Assembly (NCBI GenBank): GCA_937870585.1
Contig: CALMZE010000086.1
Span: 1-40,529, forward strand
Direction: 5' to 3'
DNA from: an uncultured Sphingomonadales bacterium
Lineage (GTDB): Bacteria > Pseudomonadota > Alphaproteobacteria > Sphingomonadales > Sphingomonadaceae
Length of the DNA: 40,529 nt
The first letter of the stretch is position 1. The number at the start of each line of letters is the position of its first letter. This document shows, one piece after another, positions 24,224 to 32,150 of this stretch. Made by a program: the position numbers and the translations under genes. A model generated the notes under the pieces. That model was not told the DNA's origin. It was given only the letters and a program-made list of their open reading frames with translations, and did no database searches.

Positions 24224-24238
24224 GTAAATTTAATTGAC
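24224..24238. promoter_or_regulatory. Shared operator copy 3 between marR and monooxygenase genes
   Basis: GTAAATTTAATTGAC is an imperfect GTCAA-N5-TTGAC inverted repeat with one mismatch in the left half. Its TTGACA is a possible -35 hexamer for the monooxygenase gene, whose ATG is 53 bases downstream. The MarR gene starts 123 bases away in the other direction, so autoregulation is possible. Confidence 0.6.
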
Positions 24239-24291
24239 ATATATCTTGCCAGATGATCTACACGGACGAACAGCATAAGGGAGAGTGCATC

Positions 24292-25476
24292 ATGGCCACC
24301 GCCAACGGACTGACCGCAACCGGAGAGAGCTGGACCGACTGGGCCGATAATTTTGCCGTGCGCTTGATGGAGCGCGCGCAAGAGGCAGAGCGCCAGCGCA
24401 CCGTCCTGCCTGAATCATTTGACGAGGCCCTGAAAGCAGGCTTTTTCGGCATGATTGCCCCGGTCGGCACCGGTGGTCAGGGGCTGAGCTTTGGCACGTT
24501 TGTGGATGTTGTCCGCCGCATGGCGCAAGGGTGCCCATCGAGCGCCTGGTCGCTCTCTTTCCTCTCGCTCCACGCATGGATGCTCGCGAAATTCGGTGCG
24601 GAGGCGCAGGCCGAATTTTACAAGGACGGGAAGATGCCGCTCTGCCCCGCCCCGCTCGCACCCACAGGCTTTGCCGAGAAAGTGGAGGGCGGATACCGCG
24701 TCAATGGCCGCTGGGAATGGGCGACTGGCGTCAATCATTCGGATTGGGTTCTGGTCAACGCGCTGGAAAAGGACACGATGATGCCGCGCTTCTGCGCGTT
24801 CCGCATCGGCGATGTTGAAGTGGAGGATGTGTGGCACGTCTCTGGCATGGCGGCGACGGGCAGCCATGCCGTCCGCGTGACCGACAAGATCGTGCCTGAA
24901 TATCTCACGCTGCCCGCGATGCAGATGGCCGCAGGCGCCTCGCCCGGTGATGCTCTGCATCCCGATTCGACGCTGACCTTCCCCCTGCGCGCCGGGCTCG
25001 CGCTGGTGGCGGCCACACCTGCTCTGGGCGCAGCGGAAGGCGCGCTCAAGGCGTTTCTGGAGCGGATGCGCGCCAAAACACAGGCGTTTAGTGGCGGGGC
25101 CAAGCAGGCCGATATGCCCAGCACCCATCTCCGCATCGGCGAAGCGATGGCGACCGTCCGCATGGCGCGTCTGGTGTGGGATGATGCCGTCCGTGCACTG
25201 GAGGCTGAAGGACCAAATGGCGCGACCGCAGACATTGAGGCGCTGGTTGGGCTGCGCATCGCCGCCGCCAATGTTGTGCGGCTCAGCACGCAGGCCGTGG
25301 ACATCATGGCGAATGCAGCAGGCGCCAGCGCCTCCTTCCTCTTCTCCCCCATCCAGCGCCACTTGCGTGATCTGCAAACGATGCGCGGCCATGTGATGTT
25401 CGATTGGGACCGGACGGCGATCCTTGTCGGCAAGGTGGCGATGGGCCATCCCACCACGCCTGCGGACCTGATCTGA
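24292..25476 (+). CDS. Acyl-CoA-dehydrogenase-fold flavin-dependent monooxygenase
   Basis: The start at 24292 (MATANGLTATGESW) follows AGGGAGAG; an ATG further upstream lacks such a site. The 394 residues have the acyl-CoA dehydrogenase fold: an N-terminal helical part (KAGFFGMIAPVGTGGQGL), a middle beta part (YRVNGRWEWATGVNHSDWVL), and a C-terminal helical bundle. The GRWEWATGV pattern and the lack of the usual catalytic Glu context point to the group D hydroxylases (HsaA, HpaB, DszC type), which use reduced flavin from a separate reductase. No reductase is encoded nearby. It begins an apparent operon with the P450. Confidence 0.8.
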   Translation: MATANGLTATGESWTDWADNFAVRLMERAQEAERQRTVLPESFDEALKAGFFGMIAPVGTGGQGLSFGTFVDVVRRMAQGCPSSAWSLSFLSLHAWMLAKFGAEAQAEFYKDGKMPLCPAPLAPTGFAEKVEGGYRVNGRWEWATGVNHSDWVLVNALEKDTMMPRFCAFRIGDVEVEDVWHVSGMAATGSHAVRVTDKIVPEYLTLPAMQMAAGASPGDALHPDSTLTFPLRAGLALVAATPALGAAEGALKAFLERMRAKTQAFSGGAKQADMPSTHLRIGEAMATVRMARLVWDDAVRALEAEGPNGATADIEALVGLRIAAANVVRLSTQAVDIMANAAGASASFLFSPIQRHLRDLQTMRGHVMFDWDRTAILVGKVAMGHPTTPADLI

Positions 25477-25479
25477 GCC

Positions 25480-26703
25480 ATGGCCCTGCCCCACGGCTTC
25501 AACCTGTCTGATCCAGACAGTTTCGCGCACGGCCATCCACATGCGGCCTATGATGAAATCCGCGCGACTGCCCCGGTGTGTCGGCATGAAGCGTCTGCCA
25601 CACAGCCCCCCTTCTGGCTGCTGACCCGCCATGAAGACATCAAGTCCGTCTCCATGGACAAGACGCGCTTCACCTCCACCGAAGGCTTTCGCGTGGCGAC
25701 CGACACGCGCGCTGCGATGGACCCCGCGATTGGCGCAGTGCTGCGCCGCTTCATGCTGGCGATGGACGAGCCAGAGCATAGCGACTTCCGGGGGCTGGTT
25801 GCCTCTGCCTTTCTGCCATCAGGCATTGCCGCTGCCGAACCGATGATCCGCGCCAATGTGGCGAAGCTCATTTCGGGGCTGGAGGGCCGCGAAACGGCCG
25901 AGTTCGTCTCTGAAATCGGGGCCAAGGTGCCAATCCAGACGGTTTGCGCTGTGATGGGCGTGCCGCCAGAGGATGAATGGCGTGTGTTCGAATTCACCAA
26001 CGCCGTGTTCGGCACCGACGATCCGGACTATGCCCCGTCGCTGGAGGTGGCGAATGAACGCTATCTGGCGATTTTCGATTATGGCTGGTCTCTGCTCGAA
26101 GAGCGTCGCCGCAACCCGCGCGAGGATCTGCTCACCCGCATCGCGCACGGCACGGTAGGCGGGCGTCCGCTCGATGAGATTGAGCAGAAGAGCTTCTTCT
26201 CCAACATGATTTCAGCGGGCAATGAAACCACGCGCAGCTCGTTTGCTGGCGCGCTCTGGGCCTTGTCTCTCTTCCCCGACGAACGCCGCAAGCTGGTGGA
26301 CGATCCATCGCTGATCCCGGCCGCCGTGAATGAATTGCTACGCTGGTTCAGCCCGGTCTTCCAGATGGCGCGCACCGCGCTGGAAGATGTGGCGATTGGC
26401 GGCGAAACCATCCGCAAGGGCGAAAAACTGGCGATGCTCTATGGCGCGGGCAATCATGACCCCGCCATGTTTGAAGACCCGCACCGGCTGGACCTGTCGC
26501 GCCCCAACGCCAATCGCCACATCACCTTCGGCTTTGGCGTCCATCACTGCATTGGAAACCGGCTGGCGCAGATGCAATTGGGGATCATCCTGGAGGCGTT
26601 CCTGAAGGCCTTTCCCGACTACGAGATACTGGAAGAGCCGCGCTACATCCGCTCCAACTTTGTTGGCGCGATGAAGAGCCTTCCGATGCGATTGCGGGGG
26701 TAG
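25480..26703 (+). CDS. Cytochrome P450 (soluble, bacterial class)
   Basis: The 407-residue product has the complete P450 core: the I-helix oxygen-activation motif A246-G-N-E-T-T251, the K-helix E285-L-L-R288, and the haem loop FGFGVHHCIG with axial Cys357. There is no membrane anchor, so it is a cytoplasmic class I type enzyme needing ferredoxin and ferredoxin reductase, neither of which is in the window. It starts three bases after the monooxygenase stop, so both are surely cotranscribed and probably oxidise the same or successive compounds. Confidence 0.95.
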   Translation: MALPHGFNLSDPDSFAHGHPHAAYDEIRATAPVCRHEASATQPPFWLLTRHEDIKSVSMDKTRFTSTEGFRVATDTRAAMDPAIGAVLRRFMLAMDEPEHSDFRGLVASAFLPSGIAAAEPMIRANVAKLISGLEGRETAEFVSEIGAKVPIQTVCAVMGVPPEDEWRVFEFTNAVFGTDDPDYAPSLEVANERYLAIFDYGWSLLEERRRNPREDLLTRIAHGTVGGRPLDEIEQKSFFSNMISAGNETTRSSFAGALWALSLFPDERRKLVDDPSLIPAAVNELLRWFSPVFQMARTALEDVAIGGETIRKGEKLAMLYGAGNHDPAMFEDPHRLDLSRPNANRHITFGFGVHHCIGNRLAQMQLGIILEAFLKAFPDYEILEEPRYIRSNFVGAMKSLPMRLRG

Positions 26704-26728
26704 GCTCAGGGGTCGATTTTCCAAATAG

Positions 26729-26823
26729 CACCGCTCGTCCTGAGCTCGTCGAAGGACTGTCCTTTCTTCTGGCAGAGCAACGAAGAAAAAAGCAGTCCTT
26801 CGACAGGCTCAGGACGAGCGGTG
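26729..26823. repeat. Inverted-repeat element between P450 and aminotransferase genes
   Basis: Two 31-base arms (26729-26759, starting CACCGCTCGTCCTGAGC, and 26793-26823, ending CAGGACGAGCGGTG) are inverted copies with two mismatches around a 33-base loop. The arms belong to the widespread CTCGTCCTGAG...GTCGAAGGAC repeat type. RNA from it would form a long hairpin that could act as a terminator or stabilise the upstream P450 transcript end. A related copy lies at 29645. Confidence 0.85.
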
Positions 26824-26903
26824 TTAGGAACGCAATAGACCTAACCGGTTTGACCCACGCCCCCACCATCGGATAACGGAGCCTCCTTCCCAAGGAGAAC
26901 TCC

Positions 26904-28031
26904 ATGCCCGGCCTTCGCCCCGATATCGATCCCAACGGACTGCTCGAATATTCGGTGGTCTTCACGGACCGCTCGCTCAACCATATGAGCCAGTCTTTCC
27001 AGCAAGTGATGCGTGAGATTCACGCGACCTTGTGTGACGTGTACAAGGCCGAACGCGCGGTGGTGGTGCCGGGCGGTGGCACCTATGCGATGGAAGCCGT
27101 CGCGCGCCAGTTCGCCACCGGCAAGCGCGTGATGGTGATCCGCAACGGCTTCTTCTCCTATCGCTGGAGCCAGATTTTCGAAGCGGGCTCAATCCCCGCT
27201 TCTGAAACGGTGCTCAAGGCGCGGCGCTTGAGTGAAGGCCCGACGGCCCCCTTCGCGCCACCGCCACTTGACGAGGTTGTCGCCGCGATCCGCGCCGAAA
27301 AGCCTGAACTTCTCTTTGCCCCACATGTTGAAACCGCGTCGGGCATCATCCTGCCTGATGACTATCTCCGCGCGGTGGCCGATGCCGTGCATGAAGTGGC
27401 AGGCCTGTTCGTGCTGGATTGCATCGCGTCGGGCTGCGTCTGGGTGGATATGGCACAGGCGGGCGTCGATGTGCTGATCTCTGCCCCGCAGAAGGGCTGG
27501 TCCGCCCCGCCCACGGCCGGTCTGGTGATGATGAACGCGGTCGCGCTGGAACGCTGCCGCGCGTCTCAATCGACCAGCTTCGCTGCCGATCTGGGCAAAT
27601 GGCTGACGATCATAGAAGCCTATCTGAACGGCGGCCACGCCTATCACGCGACCATGCCGACCGATGCCCTGCGTGCCTTCCATGGTGCGATGATGGAAAC
27701 GAAAGCCATCGGCTTTGACACGCTGCGCGCTGCGCAATGGGAACAAGGCAACGCTGTACGCGCCATGCTCGCTGCACGCGGCATCCAGTCGGTGGCGGCA
27801 GACGGCTTTGGCGCGCCGGGCGTCGTCGTGTCTTACACAGACGATCCAGACGTGCAGAATGGAAAGAAATTCGCAGCGCAGGGGCTTCAGATTGCGGCGG
27901 GCGTGCCGTTGATGGTGGATGAAGGCGCTGACTATCGCTCATTCCGCATCGGTCTGTTCGGGCTCGACAAATTGAAGGATGTATCCGCCAGCCTCGCCCG
28001 CCTGTCTGCGGCTTTTGACTCGGTTTACTGA
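26904..28031 (+). CDS. Class V aminotransferase (alanine-glyoxylate aminotransferase-like)
   Basis: This fold-type I PLP enzyme has 375 residues. The cofactor-phosphate region is VVVPGGGTYAMEAVARQF (53-70), the PLP-ring Asp lies in LFVLDCIASG (Asp172), and the Schiff-base lysine is Lys197 in SAPQKGWSAPP. The C-terminal domain ends with FRIGLFGLDKL. Close relatives are alanine-glyoxylate, serine-pyruvate and 2-aminoethylphosphonate aminotransferases; the substrate cannot be chosen here. AAGGAG precedes the ATG. It follows the P450 after 200 bases with a repeat element between, so it may have its own promoter. Confidence 0.9.
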   Translation: MPGLRPDIDPNGLLEYSVVFTDRSLNHMSQSFQQVMREIHATLCDVYKAERAVVVPGGGTYAMEAVARQFATGKRVMVIRNGFFSYRWSQIFEAGSIPASETVLKARRLSEGPTAPFAPPPLDEVVAAIRAEKPELLFAPHVETASGIILPDDYLRAVADAVHEVAGLFVLDCIASGCVWVDMAQAGVDVLISAPQKGWSAPPTAGLVMMNAVALERCRASQSTSFAADLGKWLTIIEAYLNGGHAYHATMPTDALRAFHGAMMETKAIGFDTLRAAQWEQGNAVRAMLAARGIQSVAADGFGAPGVVVSYTDDPDVQNGKKFAAQGLQIAAGVPLMVDEGADYRSFRIGLFGLDKLKDVSASLARLSAAFDSVY

Positions 28032-28121
28032 CGGTTCAGCCTCTTTTGGTCTATTTCCCGCTTGCGTTGCGGGGGATTTGGCGCAAGCATCCGCTCCCAT
28101 AAGGAATTGAGGAGAAAGCGG

Positions 28122-28523
28122 ATGGAAGAGGTGCGGAAAACCGCGCCCGCCGAAGCCGTCGAACGTTCGGCAAAGTCCGACGCGTTGGTTGAACAGCTCG
28201 GGCAATTGGCGCGGATGGGCCTGCCATCCGGGCGCGCGACTTTGGCCAATTGCGCGGATACGCTCGGCATGGCCCCCCGCACGCTCCAGCGCCATCTTGT
28301 GGCAGCAGGCACCAGCTTTGGTGAAGTGGTCAACATGATCCGTTCGGAAGAACTGCCCCGCCATTTTGCCGACCAGCGATTGCGGCTGGGAGACATTGCG
28401 ACCATGCTCGGCTATTCATCGCAAAGCGCATTCACCCGCTGGCATGTCGAACGCTTTGGCATCACCCCGCGCGATGCCCGCAAGACTGAACAGCAAAGGA
28501 CAGCCTCTCCCGGGGCGCACTGA
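28122..28523 (+). CDS. Standalone AraC-type DNA-binding domain protein
   Basis: The start at 28122 (MEEVRKTAPAEAV) follows AGGAG. The 133 residues contain both AraC helix-turn-helix units: RATLANCADTLGMAPRTLQRH (cited as ATLANCADTLGMAPRTLQRH, about 46-65) and LRLGDIATMLGYSSQSAFTR followed by WHVERFGITPRDAR. The N-terminal sensor domain of about 200 residues normal for such regulators (arabinose-binding-like) is absent, so it is either a truncated or a minimal regulator. It overlaps no gene but lies four bases before the ABM gene, so they probably share a transcript. Confidence 0.85.
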   Translation: MEEVRKTAPAEAVERSAKSDALVEQLGQLARMGLPSGRATLANCADTLGMAPRTLQRHLVAAGTSFGEVVNMIRSEELPRHFADQRLRLGDIATMLGYSSQSAFTRWHVERFGITPRDARKTEQQRTASPGAH

Positions 28524-28527
28524 AACC

Positions 28528-28827
28528 ATGATCACCGAAATCGCCCTTATCACCATCGACCCCGCCAAAGCTGCGGAGTTTGAAGCCGCCGTCGCCCTCG
28601 CCGCCCCCGTGTTCAAGCGCGCCAAGGGCTGCCATGGCATGAGCCTGGAGCGCGGCATTGAAGACCCCTCCAAATATTGGCTGCGCGTGCTGTGGGAGAG
28701 TGTGGACGATCATCTGGTGGATTTCCGCCAGTCCGATGATTTTCAGGTCTGGCGCGGCCATGCCGGACCGTTCTTCGTCCAGCCCCCTGAAGTGCAGCAT
28801 AGCGACACGGTGGCCGTCCATTTTTGA
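28528..28827 (+). CDS. ABM-domain (antibiotic biosynthesis monooxygenase-type) small protein
   Basis: The 99-residue product is a dimeric ferredoxin-like fold typical of the ABM family: ITEIALITIDPAKAAEFEAA at the start, AKGCHGMSLERGIEDPSKYW, then LRVLWESVDDHLVDFRQSDD with the conserved Trp-Glu pair. Family members include cofactor-free monooxygenases and non-enzymatic stress proteins. It follows the AraC-type gene by four bases and converges with the TonB-C-like gene. Its role in the cluster is inferred only from location. Confidence 0.85.
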   Translation: MITEIALITIDPAKAAEFEAAVALAAPVFKRAKGCHGMSLERGIEDPSKYWLRVLWESVDDHLVDFRQSDDFQVWRGHAGPFFVQPPEVQHSDTVAVHF

Positions 28828-28840
28828 GGGCATTGAGGCG

Positions 28841-29638
28841 TTAGCCGCCCCACATATAACGGATTGTCTTGCGGAACCGCACGCCCCGCGCGTCTCGGCC
28901 ATCGGGGAGTTTGGGGGCGCTGCGCCATGAAGAGGGCATGGTCTTAAACGGATTGGCAAACCAATTGGCATTTTCGGGCGGAGTGACCGTGCCTTTGTCA
29001 CAGATGACGGACAGATCGGATTGCACTTGGCATTCCACCGTAACAACGGCGGTCTGCCCTTCGCCCAACCGCGCAAGGTGAGCGGGATAATCAACCGGTC
29101 CTCTCATGCCCCTGATTTGGGGTAGGTTCGGACTTTCCACGAGCGGCCCCAAGGCTGGATCAATGGCGCGTTCCGGCGGAGGTTCAATCCGGTAGCTGAA
29201 GCGCGCGACGCGGCGGAGCGCGGGTTCGCCCGGCTTGAGCGGATCGGGCAGCCACTTTTTTTGGTCTTCGCGTAGCTCCGGAACAGATGGAAACTTAACG
29301 GCGCGGCTAAAAATCTGGTTCACCGCAACCTTTGTCTGTGTTCTATCATTGGGAGGAATTGACCGATTGAGACAAGGATGCACGCCATATGCAACATCCA
29401 CATCGCAATCGACAGTCACGGTCATCGGCGCGGCATCCGGCGTCCGCCGCTGCCAGCTATAATATCGTGCCGCGATGCTGAGTTCCATGAGGTCAACATC
29501 CTTGGCGTCGACATCAAACACTTGCAGCCAATAGGGTTTCACGCCCGGCCTCTTCATCTTCACAATGGGCGGCTGGTCGGCGGGCTGTTTGGGTTTGGCA
29601 TGAGCCGGGGTGGAGAAAAGGAGGAGTACGGCGAACAT
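28841..29638 (-). CDS. Exported TonB C-terminal-like protein
   Basis: I start at 29638 (MFAVLLLFSTPAHAKPKQP), where GGAG lies five bases upstream; the frame continues upstream but only through a repeat. The first 14 residues are a short signal peptide cleaved at AHA. The 265-residue product is periplasmic. Its latter part, DYPAHLARLGEGQTAVVTVE followed by CQVQSDLSVICDKG, resembles the TonB C-terminal domain (YP-x-x-A-x-x-x-G-x-x-G-x-V). The central part (about 50-180) is unrecognised. It is not a normal TonB because there is no N-terminal membrane anchor or proline-rich bridge. It is downstream of the aminopeptidase gene. Confidence 0.7.
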   Translation of the reverse strand: MFAVLLLFSTPAHAKPKQPADQPPIVKMKRPGVKPYWLQVFDVDAKDVDLMELSIAARYYSWQRRTPDAAPMTVTVDCDVDVAYGVHPCLNRSIPPNDRTQTKVAVNQIFSRAVKFPSVPELREDQKKWLPDPLKPGEPALRRVARFSYRIEPPPERAIDPALGPLVESPNLPQIRGMRGPVDYPAHLARLGEGQTAVVTVECQVQSDLSVICDKGTVTPPENANWFANPFKTMPSSWRSAPKLPDGRDARGVRFRKTIRYMWGG

Positions 29639-29644
29639 CCAACT

Positions 29645-29755
29645 CCGTTCATGCTGAGCTTGTCGAAGCATTGTCTTTGCCTTGGTTGTCACAGAGAAGG
29701 ACAGTGGTTGTTGCTTCGCAACGCCTTCGGCCCCGACAGGCTCAGCACGAGCGGA
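29645..29755. repeat. Inverted-repeat element before the TonB-C-like gene
   Basis: The left arm CCGTTCATGCTGAGCTTGTC (from 29645) and right arm GACAGGCTCAGCACGAGCGG are inverted copies of the same family as at 26729, with several mismatches and a longer, degraded middle. The flanks form AACTCCG (29641-29647) and CGGAGTT (29752-29758). It fills the space between the aminopeptidase and the TonB-C-like gene and ends seven bases before the latter's start codon. Confidence 0.8.
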
Positions 29756-29772
29756 GTTGGTGGGAAACGCCC

Positions 29773-31578
29773 TCACCCCCGCCCCAGCGGCGCGCAAGCC
29801 TGTTCCAGCCACGCTTTCGCATCACCCTCCAGTTGCGGGCCAACCACCTCTAGCACCCGCGCGTGATACTCATCCCACCAGCGCAGTTCGTCGCGCGTCA
29901 TCAGGTCTGTCTCCACCAGCGCGCGGTCAATCGGCGCGAAGGTGAGCGTTTCGAAGCCGAAATACACGCCTTCCGCGCCTTCAATTTCCCGCTCTTCGAC
30001 CAGCACCAGATTTTCGGTGCGGATGCCGAACGCGCCGGGCTTGTAATAGCCGGGTTCGTTGGAGAGGATCATGCCCGCAAACAATTCCTGCTCCGTCCCG
30101 GCTTGCCCGCCCGCACTCTTGGCGATGCGTTGCGGCCCTTCATGGACCGAAAGGAAGCTGCCAACGCCGTGCCCTGTGCCATGGGCATAATCGACGCCCG
30201 CCTGCCACAAGTGCATCCGCGCGAGCGTATCGAGCTGGCTGCCGCGCGTGCCCGCCGGGAAGACAGCGCGGGCGAGCGCAATATGCCCCTTGAGCACGCG
30301 GGTGAAGCGATCCTTGCGCTCGGAATCGGGTTCACCCGGCCCCGCCCAGATCGTGCGCGTTACATCGGTGGTGCCATCGCGATACTGGCCGCCTGAGTCG
30401 ACAAGATAGATCGAATTCGGCTCGATCCGAAGGTTGCTGGCTTCATCCACGCGATAGTGCGGGCTGGCAGCATTGCCCCCGGCCGCCGAAATCGTGTCGA
30501 ATGACAGATCACGCAACAACCCCGTTGCCGTTCGGAACTCCAGCAGCTTGGCAGCCGCATCCAGTTCGGTCAGCCCGCCCTTGGGCGCTTCAACCGCCAT
30601 CCAGTGCAGAAACCGCGTCAGAGCCGCGCCGTCCCGCTTCTGCGCGGCGCGGTGCCCGGCCTGTTCGACCAGATTTTTGCGCGCTTTGGGCAGCACCACC
30701 GGATCGCGCTTTTCAGATACATGCGCGCCGCCCTTCGCCAGCGCGCCGAAAATGGCATCGACCGAGCGGTCCGGGTCCACCGCCACGCGCTTGCCACCCA
30801 GCGCCTCCAGCGCGGCGCTGAATGCCTTGTAAGGACGCGTCCGCACCGCATTGCCAAGATGCGCCCGCACGGCGTCATCCAGCTTGTCCGGCGCGACGAA
30901 CAGGTCCGCCGTACCATCGGCATGCGCCAGCGCGAAGGAGAGCGCGACCGGCGTGCAATCCACATCGCTGCCCCGCACATTGAACAGCCAGGCAACCGAA
31001 TCGAGCGCTGCAATCACCGCCGCGTCTAGATCCTGTCCCTTGAGCCAATCCGCAACTTCCGCGCGCTTGGCGGCAGAGCTTTGCCCGGAATACTGATCCT
31101 CATGCACCTGAAGCACCGCGTCCGAGCGCGCGGGCTGATCCGTCCACACTGCGTCCACGGGATTGGAGGCGACGGCGACCAGCTCAGCCCCCTTGGCCTC
31201 CAGATTGGCGCGCGTGCCCTCTGCCCAGCCCTTAGTGTGGAGCCAGGGATCATAGCCGATCCGCTGCCCGGCAGACGCCTGCGCGATGATCCATTCCGCC
31301 GGGCTGGTTTCGGGCACGGACTGATAGTCGAACAGGCTGCCATCCACCTGTTCGCGCACCTGAAGCGTATAGCGCCCATCAACAAAGATCGCCGCCTTGT
31401 CCGCCAGCACCACCGCCGTGCCCGCCGAACCGCCAAAGCCCGTCAGCCAGCCCAGCCGCTGCGCATAGGCCCCGACATATTCGCTCATATGTTCATCACA
31501 GATGGGGATGACGAAACCGTGCAGATTCTGGCGGGCGAGTTCGGCGCGCAGGGCGGCGAGACGGGTGGTGGTGGACAT
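29773..31578 (-). CDS. M24 family Xaa-Pro aminopeptidase (long form)
   Basis: The 601-residue product is the three-domain aminopeptidase P type, which removes an N-terminal residue from peptides with proline at position 2. Two creatinase-like N-terminal domains (residues 1-300) precede the pita-bread catalytic domain, where the dinuclear-metal ligands are Asp394, Asp405, His470 (HGTGHGVGS), Glu508 (SNEPGYY) and Glu543 (FGFETLT). All five are present. No signal peptide is seen, so it is cytoplasmic. It is divergent from glnK and followed by the TonB-C-like gene after a repeat element. Confidence 0.94.
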   Translation of the reverse strand: MSTTTRLAALRAELARQNLHGFVIPICDEHMSEYVGAYAQRLGWLTGFGGSAGTAVVLADKAAIFVDGRYTLQVREQVDGSLFDYQSVPETSPAEWIIAQASAGQRIGYDPWLHTKGWAEGTRANLEAKGAELVAVASNPVDAVWTDQPARSDAVLQVHEDQYSGQSSAAKRAEVADWLKGQDLDAAVIAALDSVAWLFNVRGSDVDCTPVALSFALAHADGTADLFVAPDKLDDAVRAHLGNAVRTRPYKAFSAALEALGGKRVAVDPDRSVDAIFGALAKGGAHVSEKRDPVVLPKARKNLVEQAGHRAAQKRDGAALTRFLHWMAVEAPKGGLTELDAAAKLLEFRTATGLLRDLSFDTISAAGGNAASPHYRVDEASNLRIEPNSIYLVDSGGQYRDGTTDVTRTIWAGPGEPDSERKDRFTRVLKGHIALARAVFPAGTRGSQLDTLARMHLWQAGVDYAHGTGHGVGSFLSVHEGPQRIAKSAGGQAGTEQELFAGMILSNEPGYYKPGAFGIRTENLVLVEEREIEGAEGVYFGFETLTFAPIDRALVETDLMTRDELRWWDEYHARVLEVVGPQLEGDAKAWLEQACAPLGRG

Positions 31579-31741
31579 GAATACTCCTTTGCCTGCCTTT
31601 TAGCAGTGCAACGCCAACGGGCAAAGCGCCTGCCCATTTTTTAGGCACCGCCTGCCTTCTGCCTGAATTTTCAGCGCCTTGCCGCCCTGCATCTGACGTC
31701 ATGCCGCCGCACATCCCCTGAATTCAGCCGAATCCTGAAAC

Positions 31742-31757
31742 TGGCACGCCTGTTGCA
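31742..31757 (+). promoter_or_regulatory. Sigma-54 promoter of glnK-amtB
   Basis: TGGCACGCCTGTTGCA matches the -24/-12 consensus TGGCACR-N4-TTGCW at every conserved position. It ends 33 bases before the glnK ATG. This implies control by RpoN with an NtrC-type activator under nitrogen limitation. I could not identify a clear NtrC palindrome between it and the divergent aminopeptidase gene. Confidence 0.88.
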
Positions 31758-31790
31758 GCGCAACATGTGCACTGCAGCGAAAGGACCAGA

Positions 31791-32129
31791 ATGAAGCTGA
31801 TCACTGCCATCATCAAACCGTTCAAGCTGGACGATGTGCGGGAGGCCCTGATGGACCTGTCCGTAACCGGCATGACGGTGACCGAAGTGAAGGGCTTCGG
31901 TCGCCAGAAGGGGCAAACCGAAATTTACCGTGGGGCCGAATATTCCACCAATATGGTGCCCAAGGTGAAGGTCGAGATTGCGACCAATGACGACATCGCC
32001 GAACGGGCCGTCGAGGCCATTCAGCAAGCCGCCCACACCGGCGCCATTGGCGACGGGAAAATCTTCGTAACCGACGTCGAACAGGCCGTGCGCATTCGCA
32101 CGGGAGAAACCGGCGCGGTCGCGCTCTGA
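31791..32129 (+). CDS. glnK: Nitrogen regulatory protein P-II (GlnK type)
   Basis: The start at 31791 (MKLITAIIKPFKLDDVREAL) follows AAGGA. The 112-residue trimeric signal protein has the T-loop with uridylylation site Tyr51 in YRGAEYSTN, preceded by GFGRQKGQTE, and the C-terminal ATP-binding DGKIFVTDVEQAVRIRTGE. It senses ATP/ADP and 2-oxoglutarate and plugs the ammonium channel when nitrogen is sufficient. The name glnK rather than glnB follows from linkage to amtB 21 bases downstream and from the sigma-54 promoter. Confidence 0.95.
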   Translation: MKLITAIIKPFKLDDVREALMDLSVTGMTVTEVKGFGRQKGQTEIYRGAEYSTNMVPKVKVEIATNDDIAERAVEAIQQAAHTGAIGDGKIFVTDVEQAVRIRTGETGAVAL

Positions 32130-32150
32130 CACCTGACAACAGGAGGAAAG

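Noticed and set aside
26840..26854. TTGAC upstream of the aminotransferase gene as another operator copy
   Set aside because: The left half (CCTAA) matches only two of five positions; not enough to count.
29639..29812. Upstream extension of the TonB-C-like protein (LRQAQHERSW and preceding residues)
   Set aside because: This is the translated inverted-repeat element; the signal peptide and ribosome site support the ATG at 29638.
31595..31741. NtrC sites upstream of the sigma-54 promoter
   Set aside because: Fragments such as TGCAAC and GGCACC are present but no acceptable GCAC-N-GTGC palindrome was found.
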